From positions 1-11,112 of the forward strand of contig JAGWBY010000047.1 of assembly GCA_021295675.1 (NCBI GenBank): a stretch of 11,112 nt of DNA, written 5' to 3'. Shown in pieces: positions 1-5,787 of this stretch; position 1 is the first letter of the stretch; every line of letters begins with the position of its first letter. The stretch is from Candidatus Latescibacterota bacterium. GTDB taxonomy: Bacteria > Latescibacterota > UBA2968 > UBA8231. The position numbers were made by a program, and so were the translations under genes. The notes under the pieces were generated by a model. That model was not told the DNA's origin, did no database searches, and saw nothing but the letters and a program-made list of their open reading frames with translations.

Positions 1-1
1 G

Positions 2-268
2 CTGGAAAAAGCCTTGCGCGACCCGGTCGAGGCGCAATGGGAATTTACCGTCCTCGATATGGAACGCCGCTTGGTCGCGTTCAAGGATTTGTCCTACGGG
101 GATATCCACTCATGGCGTTGGGATTTCGGCGACGGCAACACCTCGACCGAACAACACCCCATCCACCAGTACGCAGAGCCTGGGACGACCTATACAGTCA
201 CGCTCTACGTCGAAGGCCCGGAGGGGAAGGCGCGGATGTCGAAGGTGTGGGACGTGATCGTCCGCTAA
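2..268 (+). CDS. PKD-domain protein, C-terminal part (5' end outside window)
   Basis: The frame is open from base 2 to a TAA stop at 266-268, so the true start lies upstream and only the last 88 residues are visible. They form a PKD (polycystic kidney disease) domain, with the hallmark WDFGDGNTS strand-loop, then HQYAEPGTTYTVTLYV and a final strand ending the protein. PKD domains are Ig-like beta sandwiches found on secreted or surface proteins, where they usually act as spacers or binding modules beside catalytic domains. The catalytic part, if any, is out of view. The protein ends right after the PKD fold with no sorting tail. The next gene starts 21 bases downstream on the same strand, which suggests co-transcription with the glycosyltransferase. 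The domain call is firm; the whole-protein function is unknown. Confidence 0.85.
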   Translation: MEKALRDPVEAQWEFTVLDMERRLVAFKDLSYGDIHSWRWDFGDGNTSTEQHPIHQYAEPGTTYTVTLYVEGPEGKARMSKVWDVIVR

Positions 269-289
269 AACGGCCGAACTAAGAGTCCT

Positions 290-1984
290 ATGAGGCGACG
301 CTGGCATTGGGGAGGGATCGTCTTTGGACTGGCGCTGAGTCTGAGATTAGTACATGCGTTCCAGATGTCGGCTAGTCCTCTTTTTACTATGCCGGCGGTG
401 GACGCGGCCACGTATTCTGAACAGGCGGCCAGTCTAGCCGCAGGCAACTGGTTGGGACGCGGCCAAGGGCCGTTCTGGCAGCCTCCGCTCTATCCTTATT
501 TCTTGGGCGTAATCAAGCTCGTATTCCCAGAATCCTTTTACTACATAGCCCGCTTTGCGCAGGCGTTAATCGGTAGCCTTACCTGTGTGGTGCTGTACTT
601 GGTTGGGCGGCGGCTTTTTGGGTCAGGCGTTGGTTTTATCGGCGGCCTCATTGCGGCGGTGTACGGGCCGCTGATCTATTTTGACGCCCGGCTCTTGCCG
701 GCCAGTCTTGCCACTCTTTTTGCCCTTGTAAGTCTCTTGCTGTTAATGCACGCGGTCGAGCGGCCGACGAGATCCATTTTTACGGCTGCGGGTTTTGCTA
801 TGGGGCTGGCGTCGCTTACTGCGGCGATTCTCGCGTCTTTGATTCCGGGCGTGGCCATCTGGTTGTTTTATTGGTTGCGGAAAAAGGCCGCTCCGGCAGT
901 CGTTGCTTTTCTGCTGGGAGCGGTGCTGGCGATTGCGCCGGTAACGCTGAGAAATTACACCATTGGTGGCGACATCGTGCTGATCTCCTATAACGGGGGG
1001 GTGAATTTCTACCTAGGGAACAACGCGAACGCCGAGCAGACGCTCGCTTTGCGCCCGGGATGGGAGTGGGAGGAACTGGTTGCCTTGCCGCTGCGGGAAG
1101 GTATCACGCGCCCTGCGGCCAAGTCCCTGTTCTTTTACAGGCAGGCCCTTGATTACATACTGAATGCGCCCCTCGATTACATGGGATTGCTGGCTGCAAA
1201 AACAGCCCAATTTTGGCGCGGCGATGAAATAGAGCGCAATCAGGAAATGTACTATTGGCGCAAGTATTCAAGCGTTCTCGCGGGTACCTTGTGGAAATGG
1301 TGGGTGGCTTTTCCCTTTGGCTTTATAAGTCCGCTCGCGTTGCTGGGCCTGATAGTGTACATCCGGCGGCAGGGTATTACACTGCCGGTGCTTTTCGTTC
1401 TCGGCTATAGTTTCGCGGTGATCTCCTTTTTTGTCGCGGCGCGCTATCGCCTGCCGATTGTCCCGCTGCTGATTCTATTCGCCGCGTACGGAGGAAGTTG
1501 GCTGTATGAGAGACGGCGGCAACGACCCTTGCGCCAAGTGCTTTGGCCGACGGCCTGCCTCGTCCTCTTGGTGTTGTTGGTGAATTGGGATCTGCCGCCG
1601 ATGGATGGGCGGGGTAAAGCCGCCACGCACAACGACTTGGGCAACGCCTACTTGCAACAAGGCCGCTACGATTTAGCGCTGCTGAAATACGAACAGGCCA
1701 CGCGGCTCGATTCGACGTATTGGCAGGCTTGGTTCAACCTCGGCTCACTGCGGGCGATGCGCGGCGATTTGCGCGGCGCGCTGCCCATTCTTCTGAACGT
1801 GTTGGAGCACGAGCGGGAACGCGCTGACGTGTGGAGCAATGTGGCTGGCGTCTATGTGGGATTGGGGCAATATAAGCAGGCGGCCGAGGTGCTCGAACAG
1901 GCTGTGGTGGCGGCACCGCGCGAGGATCTATATGAAGCGTTGGAGAATGTGTACGCAATGATGGGGCGACCAAGTGACGAATAG
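290..1984 (+). CDS. GT-C (GT39/PMT-like) membrane glycosyltransferase with C-terminal TPR repeats
   Basis: The 564-residue protein begins at ATG 290 with a hydrophobic N-terminal helix (about residues 8-24). It then shows the typical layout of the PMT_2/ArnT-like superfamily: an early acidic residue in the first outer loop (PAVDAATY, D38), the WQPPLYPYFLG segment (63-73), and roughly ten membrane helices up to about residue 431. The RYRLPIVPLLILF helix (385-397) is characteristic of bacterial GT39-like proteins. Such enzymes move a sugar from a polyprenyl-phosphate donor to an acceptor on the outer side of the cytoplasmic membrane. Residues 445-560 hold about three TPR units (NDLGNAYLQQGRYDLALLKY; WFNLGSLRAMRGDLRGALPI; WSNVAGVYVGLGQYKQAAEV), probably for partner binding. 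The stop overlaps the next gene by 11 bases, indicating translational coupling. Acceptor and sugar are not predictable from the sequence. Confidence 0.85.
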   Translation: MRRRWHWGGIVFGLALSLRLVHAFQMSASPLFTMPAVDAATYSEQAASLAAGNWLGRGQGPFWQPPLYPYFLGVIKLVFPESFYYIARFAQALIGSLTCVVLYLVGRRLFGSGVGFIGGLIAAVYGPLIYFDARLLPASLATLFALVSLLLLMHAVERPTRSIFTAAGFAMGLASLTAAILASLIPGVAIWLFYWLRKKAAPAVVAFLLGAVLAIAPVTLRNYTIGGDIVLISYNGGVNFYLGNNANAEQTLALRPGWEWEELVALPLREGITRPAAKSLFFYRQALDYILNAPLDYMGLLAAKTAQFWRGDEIERNQEMYYWRKYSSVLAGTLWKWWVAFPFGFISPLALLGLIVYIRRQGITLPVLFVLGYSFAVISFFVAARYRLPIVPLLILFAAYGGSWLYERRRQRPLRQVLWPTACLVLLVLLVNWDLPPMDGRGKAATHNDLGNAYLQQGRYDLALLKYEQATRLDSTYWQAWFNLGSLRAMRGDLRGALPILLNVLEHERERADVWSNVAGVYVGLGQYKQAAEVLEQAVVAAPREDLYEALENVYAMMGRPSDE

Positions 1985-3956
1985 AGTCTGGTTTTTGCGT
2001 TTGGCGACTGTAGCGGTCGGCGTGGCCTTGGTGGTGGGGGCCGAGGGCTTGCTGCGGCTCGTGCCGGAATTGGGGCCGTCGCCGTTGGTTGTGACTTTAG
2101 CCGAGGACGAGGCGAGCGGCGAATCGCTGCACGCGACGAGTCGGTTTTATGCGCAGCGATTTTTCGCGCAATACAAGGGTCGGCTGGCCGCAGCGGGGCA
2201 GATGGGCGAGCACTTCTTTGTGGAACCCGCGTCGGCCAACCGCTATCGCGTCGTGTTCGTCGGCGCTTCCACTGTGCAGGGTTTTCCCCATCCGCGCCGG
2301 CTGGCCGCAGCATCTTTTTTACAGGCGATGCTGGCGGATGCGTGGCCGGAGCGGGAAGTGGAGGTCGTCAATTTGGGCATTACGTCCATTGCCAGCTTTG
2401 CGGTGGCGCAAGTGGTGGAAGATGCGTTGGTGCTGTCGCCGGATTTGGTCGTCGTCTATACCGGGCACAATGAATTCTACGGGTTGTACGGGGCCGGGCG
2501 GTATCAGCGGCTACAGTACTTTTTGCGGCAACTGCATTTGACGCATCTGGTGGATGGGTTGCTAGGGGGCATTGGGACTAGGAACGAGCCAACGGATTTG
2601 ATAAAAATGGCGGCTGCGCGCGGCGAGGTGCCGTTGTACAGCTCTGATCGTGTGACGGCTGAACAAAATTTGCGCGACAATTTGCGGCGCGTGAGGCGGC
2701 TCTGCGAGCAAGCACAGGTGCCCTTGGTACTGTGTACTATCGTGGCGAATGATGCGGGATTTGCGCCGGTTGGTTCGACGGAGGGGGGTGAGGATTGGAA
2801 GGCGCAGGTGGAGCAAGCGGCGCAGGTGCTGACGCGGGGATACGTTGCGCCGGATGATGCTAAGGGGGCGCTACAGCAATTGGAGCAAGCGGCGGCCCTT
2901 TCGAGCGAACACGCTTGGTTGTGGTATTTGCAAGGTCGCGCGTTGGAGCGGTTGGGACGGGACTCCGAAGCGCAGCGGGCCTTTCGCAAGGCGCGGGATT
3001 TAGACACTATGCCGTGGCGCGCTCCCACGGCGCACAATGCGGTGATTCGCGCAGTCACCGCAGAGCATGGGGCGGTGTTGGCGGATGTGGAGGTTGCGTT
3101 TGCGGACGCTGCGCCCGCACAGGGCGTGGGTTGGGAGTGGATGGTGGATCACGTTCACTTCTCTGTTGCCGGGCAGGCTTTGTTGGCGCGGACTGTTCTT
3201 CACAGTGTCGCCGGATTGGCGGCGATTGACTTGGGATTGCTGCGGAGTGCGGAGGCGTATCGGCGCGATTTGGGCGACCTGCCGGTGGAGCGCGTAGTGG
3301 CGTACAACAAGATGGGGGCGATGCTCGCGCAAGCGCCCTTGCATCAATACAATGGGCACAATGCGCGCTATCTCAAGCAACTGGCGGCAATGGAGGGGCA
3401 GCGGCTGTCGCCGGGAGAACGGCGCGGCGTTGAGCAGTGGACTCAGCAGCAGCAGGGGCCGTTGGTGTTAGCGGTGGCGGATCAGCTTTTTACCGAGCGG
3501 GATTTTGCGCGGGCGCAGGTTTATTACGCGGCTGCGCGGGGCGAGGTGCCGTTTACGCGGCGCGGGTTGTGGGCGGCGGTGCAGTGGGGGTGGTGCATCA
3601 AGATGCAGGGGCTGGCGCTTACCGACGGGCAGCGGGACGAGGTGCGAGCCGCGCTGAAACAGGCGGGGTTTCTCGCACACGATCCGGCTGTGGGCACGGC
3701 CTTCGTCGATTTTGTCAAGGGTCAGCTCTATCATCTTCTCGCAGAACGCGATCTGGCCTTGCTACACTTGGAGCGCGCTTTTGGAGACGAGGATTTTCGC
3801 CGCCGCTATGCGCTGAGTTTGTTTCAGGCATTGGCGGTAGAATTGGTTTGGGCTGGGCGGGTGGAGGATGCGCGGGAATACGCGCGCTTGATGGGGGGAG
3901 AGGTTGGACAGGAGGCGCATTTTTTGCGGATCGTGGGAGAGCAACTGAGGCCGTAG
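1974..3956 (+). CDS. SGNH/GDSL-family hydrolase with embedded TPR region
   Basis: The GTG start at 1974 lies 11 bases inside the glycosyltransferase gene. The N-terminus is a signal anchor (about residues 5-30), so the 660-residue protein should face the periplasm. All SGNH blocks are visible: block I VFVGASTVQG with nucleophile S99, block II VVNLGITS (N133, G135), block III YTGHNEF (G164, N166), and block V DHVHF with D392 and H395. Family members are esterases or O-acetyl hydrolases/transferases on glycans and lipids. A TPR-like stretch (about 275-345, including AWLWYLQGRALERLGRDSEA) sits between blocks III and V, and the C-terminal 200 residues are helical and TPR-like (FARAQVYYAAARGEV; LYHLLAERDLALLHLERAF). 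Overlap with the glycosyltransferase suggests joint work on an extracellular glycan. The substrate is unknown. A 78-base piece of the 3' part recurs at 4467-4544. Confidence 0.88.
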   Translation: MTNRVWFLRLATVAVGVALVVGAEGLLRLVPELGPSPLVVTLAEDEASGESLHATSRFYAQRFFAQYKGRLAAAGQMGEHFFVEPASANRYRVVFVGASTVQGFPHPRRLAAASFLQAMLADAWPEREVEVVNLGITSIASFAVAQVVEDALVLSPDLVVVYTGHNEFYGLYGAGRYQRLQYFLRQLHLTHLVDGLLGGIGTRNEPTDLIKMAAARGEVPLYSSDRVTAEQNLRDNLRRVRRLCEQAQVPLVLCTIVANDAGFAPVGSTEGGEDWKAQVEQAAQVLTRGYVAPDDAKGALQQLEQAAALSSEHAWLWYLQGRALERLGRDSEAQRAFRKARDLDTMPWRAPTAHNAVIRAVTAEHGAVLADVEVAFADAAPAQGVGWEWMVDHVHFSVAGQALLARTVLHSVAGLAAIDLGLLRSAEAYRRDLGDLPVERVVAYNKMGAMLAQAPLHQYNGHNARYLKQLAAMEGQRLSPGERRGVEQWTQQQQGPLVLAVADQLFTERDFARAQVYYAAARGEVPFTRRGLWAAVQWGWCIKMQGLALTDGQRDEVRAALKQAGFLAHDPAVGTAFVDFVKGQLYHLLAERDLALLHLERAFGDEDFRRRYALSLFQALAVELVWAGRVEDAREYARLMGGEVGQEAHFLRIVGEQLRP

Positions 3957-3971
3957 CCATAGGGGAGTCCA

Positions 3972-4008
3972 GCGGCGCTTGAGCGGAAGCCGCCTGTTGG
4001 TGATTTTT
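3972..4008 (+). terminator. weak hairpin after SGNH gene, possible terminator
   Basis: GCGGC (3972-3976) can pair with GCCGC (3989-3993), or GGCGCTT with AAGCCGCC with one bulged base. A T5 run follows only at 4004-4008, about ten bases beyond the stem. That spacing is too loose for a strong intrinsic terminator, so transcription may read on into the small coiled-coil gene. Confidence 0.25.
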
Positions 4009-4044
4009 AGTCCTTCGTTTATATTTCCGCCGAGGAAACCAGCC

Positions 4045-4326
4045 ATGAGCGAAAACACTGACTCCCAAGCCCGTGCGACCTCCAAACCTCAAGACCTACG
4101 TCGAGATCTGCATACCCAATTAGAGACCGTCAACAACAGCATTGACGAGCTCCACCGCTCGTTGGACGACCTTATAAATGAAACCAATAATCGCATTGAC
4201 GAGCTCCACCGCTCGTTGAGCGAACAGCTTCGCGCGCTCCAGAAGAGCATGGACACCTATTTCCTTTGGATGATGGGCACGTTGGTGACCATGACTGGCG
4301 TCCTCATCGCCGTCATCAAGCTCTGA
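4045..4326 (+). CDS. small coiled-coil protein with C-terminal membrane anchor
   Basis: I choose ATG 4045, because GAGGAA (4032-4037) lies seven bases upstream; the frame is open further upstream without a comparable ribosome site. The product is 93 residues. Residues 1-20 are polar and disordered. Residues 20-70 form a coiled coil with two near-identical 18-residue units built around SIDELHRSL and RIDELHRSL. Residues 71-92 are one hydrophobic helix (FLWMMGTLVTMTGVLIAVIKL), after which the protein ends. The architecture is like tail-anchored coiled-coil proteins and, loosely, XhlA-type phage proteins, but I do not recognise a specific family. The repeat is also present in the DNA (26 identical bases, period 54). 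It lies between the glycan operon and the accessory block, and its function is unknown. Confidence 0.7.
   Translation: MSENTDSQARATSKPQDLRRDLHTQLETVNNSIDELHRSLDDLINETNNRIDELHRSLSEQLRALQKSMDTYFLWMMGTLVTMTGVLIAVIKL
4139..4218 (+). repeat. 26-base direct repeat, period 54, inside coiled-coil gene
   Basis: Positions 4139-4164 and 4193-4218 are identical over 26 bases and encode the same residues IDELHRSL in the same frame. The 54-base period equals 18 codons, so the coiled coil was lengthened by a recent in-frame duplication or is kept uniform by recombination. Confidence 0.85.
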
Positions 4327-4415
4327 GCACCTGGCGTCCTACGCGCCTTTCTCTTGAAGTTCCATTTTCTCCCTTCCCTCGCGGCAGTTTGCCAGCCATC
4401 AGTCGGCTCGTCGTG

Positions 4416-4442
4416 CGCAGTGTATATGAATACAGCTTGTCC
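4416..4442. repeat. left copy of 27-base direct repeat flanking the accessory block
   Basis: This stretch matches 10006-10032 in the same orientation at 26 of 27 positions; the only difference is T4421 versus C10011. Read on the minus strand it encodes DKLYSYTLR, the same peptide that ends the relic gene at 9993-10212. The copy is therefore probably the tip of another tail of the same protein family. The copies lie 5590 bases apart. Confidence 0.8.
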
Positions 4443-4463
4443 CTGACGAGAAGCTGTATTTTT
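4429..4463 (+). terminator. hairpin with T-run downstream of coiled-coil gene
   Basis: AATACAGCTT (4429-4438) and AAGCTGTATT (4451-4460) form a perfect 10-base-pair stem with a 12-base loop, and T5 covers 4459-4463. On the plus strand this has the shape of an intrinsic terminator for the coiled-coil gene, though the stem is AT-rich. It also faces the end of the convergent methyltransferase gene. The left arm lies within the 27-base direct repeat, so the hairpin may instead be a by-product of the fused fragments here. Confidence 0.4.
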
Positions 4464-4466
4464 GGC

Positions 4467-4544
4467 CGAGGATTTTCGCCGCCGCTATGCGTTGAGCTTG
4501 TTTCAGGCGTTGGCGTTTGAATCGGTTTGGGCTGGGCGGGTGGA
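4467..4544 (+). pseudogene. orphan 78-base fragment of an SGNH-TPR gene
   Basis: This piece aligns without gaps to 3788-3865 of the SGNH-TPR gene with six mismatches in 78 bases. In the original frame it reads FRRRYALSLFQALAF and SVWAGRV. Three of the six differences are silent and three change residues (V to F, which takes two changes, and L to S). The divergence suggests a remnant of a paralogue, not a fresh copy of the neighbouring gene. Matching stops sharply at 4545. Read on the opposite strand, the fragment supplies the last codons of the methyltransferase gene. Confidence 0.8.
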
Positions 4545-5387
4545 TTTTGACAGCCTCTCGCGCATTAGATCGCAGTAGTCCAAGGATGTATCAATACCTA
4601 TGCTGTCCCTGTCGAGATCCTTGGCGGCAACTAGTGTAGTGCCCGAACCGGCGAAAGGATCGAGGACCATATCACCTATATCGGTGAATAGGCGAATGAA
4701 CCAGTTGGGTAGAGAGAGCGGGAATGCGGCTGGATGGCCCTTGTAGCCGCACTCTGTAGATAGATGCAGGACATTTGTCGGGTACGCCATGTCGCGCCCA
4801 ATCCAGTTTTCGACCTTCTTGCCAAAGCCGTTTTCGTTCTTTGATTCGTCCCTAGTGTAATCGGTTTTCGACAGGTTCCGCAGCCGCGCCGTCTTCCAAT
4901 CGCCCATCGGCACCATTACGGATTCCTGTCTCATCTTGAACTTCCTGTTGATCGTGAAGTGCAGCAAACGCTCCCACGAATCCCTAAACCGATTGGGCCA
5001 CTTACCCGGATAGCAGTTCTTCTTGTGCCAGCAGTATTCCTCAACCCATAGCCAGCCCTGTTGCTTCAGGGCTAGTATTAGTTCTAGGACATAAGTATGC
5101 CTTTGGCCGCCAACCGCCTTTTCCTTGATGTTCAGAACGAAGGATCCGTCCGGCGTAAGGCATTTCTTCAGCGCCTCCGCCCTCGGCAAGAACCACTGCA
5201 CATACTCGTCTGGATGGATGCCGCCGTAGTTGTTCTTTCTTTGATCGGCATAGGGCGGCGAAGTGAAGATCAGATTGATCGATTCAGCCTTGACCCTGCC
5301 GGACTGGATCACCTCTAGGCAATCACCGTGCAGTATCTGGGGATTCTCGACGGATGTTGTCGGTTCAACGGCTGTTAGAGTAGTCAT
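4503..5387 (-). CDS. beta-class DNA methyltransferase (TSPPY, likely N4-cytosine)
   Basis: The 294-residue protein starts at ATG 5385-5387 with a strong ribosome site (GGGAGGTGG complement of 5392-5400). It belongs to the N6_N4_Mtase family. The catalytic motif IV TSPPY (residues 42-46) comes before the SAM-binding motif I DPFAGSGTT (243-251), the order of beta-class enzymes. SPPY favours N4-cytosine methylation, although N6-adenine cannot be excluded. The stretches ADQRKNNYGGI, GSFVLNIKEK, PNRFRDSWERLLHF and GRDMAYPTNVLHL are typical of stand-alone type II methyltransferases. The fold is complete by about residue 280. The final 13 residues (S282-A294) are read from the antisense strand of the TPR fragment at 4467-4544, so the native end was replaced. 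No partner endonuclease is adjacent. It is transcribed away from the HigA-like gene through a shared spacer. Recognition site unknown. Confidence 0.9.
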   Translation of the reverse strand: MTTLTAVEPTTSVENPQILHGDCLEVIQSGRVKAESINLIFTSPPYADQRKNNYGGIHPDEYVQWFLPRAEALKKCLTPDGSFVLNIKEKAVGGQRHTYVLELILALKQQGWLWVEEYCWHKKNCYPGKWPNRFRDSWERLLHFTINRKFKMRQESVMVPMGDWKTARLRNLSKTDYTRDESKNENGFGKKVENWIGRDMAYPTNVLHLSTECGYKGHPAAFPLSLPNWFIRLFTDIGDMVLDPFAGSGTTLVAAKDLDRDSIGIDTSLDYCDLMRERLSKSTRPAQTDSNANA

Positions 5388-5417
5388 GCTACCACCTCCC
5401 GATATTCTGAATTAAGT

Positions 5418-5431
5418 TATACATATGTATA
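5418..5431. promoter_or_regulatory. 14-base palindrome in divergent spacer, candidate operator
   Basis: TATACATATGTATA is a perfect palindrome between the divergent methyltransferase and HigA-like genes. HigA-type and controller proteins are dimers that bind short palindromes at their own promoters. Its place over the minus-strand -10 makes it the obvious candidate site. On the plus strand TTCTGA (5405-5410) and TATAGA (5428-5433), 17 bases apart, could be a weak promoter for the HigA-like operon, also covered by the palindrome. Confidence 0.5.
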
Positions 5432-5451
5432 GATGACTAGAACCCTGTCAA
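5424..5451 (-). promoter_or_regulatory. promoter of the methyltransferase gene
   Basis: On the minus strand a perfect -35 TTGACA (complement of 5446-5451) is followed after 16 bases by TACATA (complement of 5424-5429). The ribosome site and ATG lie 25-40 bases further on. The -10 is embedded in the palindrome at 5418-5431, so a bound repressor there would block the promoter. Confidence 0.55.
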
Positions 5452-5495
5452 CCTACTAGATTGGTTGTGTAAGAGTTTAGAAAAGGAGGTAGGAT

Positions 5496-5786
5496 ATGCT
5501 CAAACGCGCTGTACATCCTGGTGAAGTCCTGAAAGACGAGCTCGAAGGGATGAATATCGCGCCCACGGCATTTGCGCGTCAGATCAATGTGCCACCGAAC
5601 CGCGTTGGCCAGATCATCGCGGGTAAGCGGTCGGTGACGGGCGACACGGCTTTGCGGTTCGGACACTGGTTCGACGTAGAGCCTCAATTTTGGTTGAACC
5701 TTCAGGCGCAGTTCGATCTAGTCGCCGCCGACCGACGGGCTGGCGCGGCTATACGCCGGCTGCCGACTCGCCTTGCTGCAGGATGA
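5496..5786 (+). CDS. higA: HigA-family antitoxin / XRE-type regulator, without HigB
   Basis: The 96-residue protein has an excellent ribosome site, AAGGAGGT at 5483-5490, five bases before ATG 5496. It shows the HigA signature along its length: HPGEVLKDEL (7-16), then the helix-turn-helix with VPPNRVGQIIAGKRSVTGDTA (32-52), then the FDVEPQFWLNLQAQFDL C-terminal core (59-75). HigA proteins bind DNA as dimers and normally neutralise an adjacent HigB mRNA nuclease. No HigB-like frame exists in the 108-base upstream spacer or downstream. Instead the stop (5784-5786) is one base before the start of the MmeI-like gene, with the divergent methyltransferase on the other side. I infer a regulatory role for the restriction locus, analogous to controller (C) proteins. 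The alternative is a leftover of a degraded toxin-antitoxin pair. The symbol marks family membership only. Confidence 0.85.
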   Translation: MLKRAVHPGEVLKDELEGMNIAPTAFARQINVPPNRVGQIIAGKRSVTGDTALRFGHWFDVEPQFWLNLQAQFDLVAADRRAGAAIRRLPTRLAAG

Positions 5787-5787
5787 A

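Noticed and set aside
1852..2313. Minus-strand frame of 153 residues
   Set aside because: It is Arg/Pro/Ala-rich and antisense to the TPR glycosyltransferase and SGNH genes, both strongly supported.
4266..4520. Plus-strand frame after the coiled-coil gene
   Set aside because: It overlaps the coiled-coil gene out of frame and runs through the TPR fragment in a wrong frame; no ribosome site or family resemblance.
5388..5495. Hidden HigB toxin gene before the HigA-like gene
   Set aside because: Only 108 bases lie between the divergent genes, too few for HigB (about 90 residues), and they are occupied by promoter and ribosome-site signals.
5773..5787. TTG at 5773 as start of the MmeI-like gene
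   Set aside because: It lies inside the antitoxin gene; ATG 5788 has AGGA at a suitable distance and fits the coupled one-base gap.
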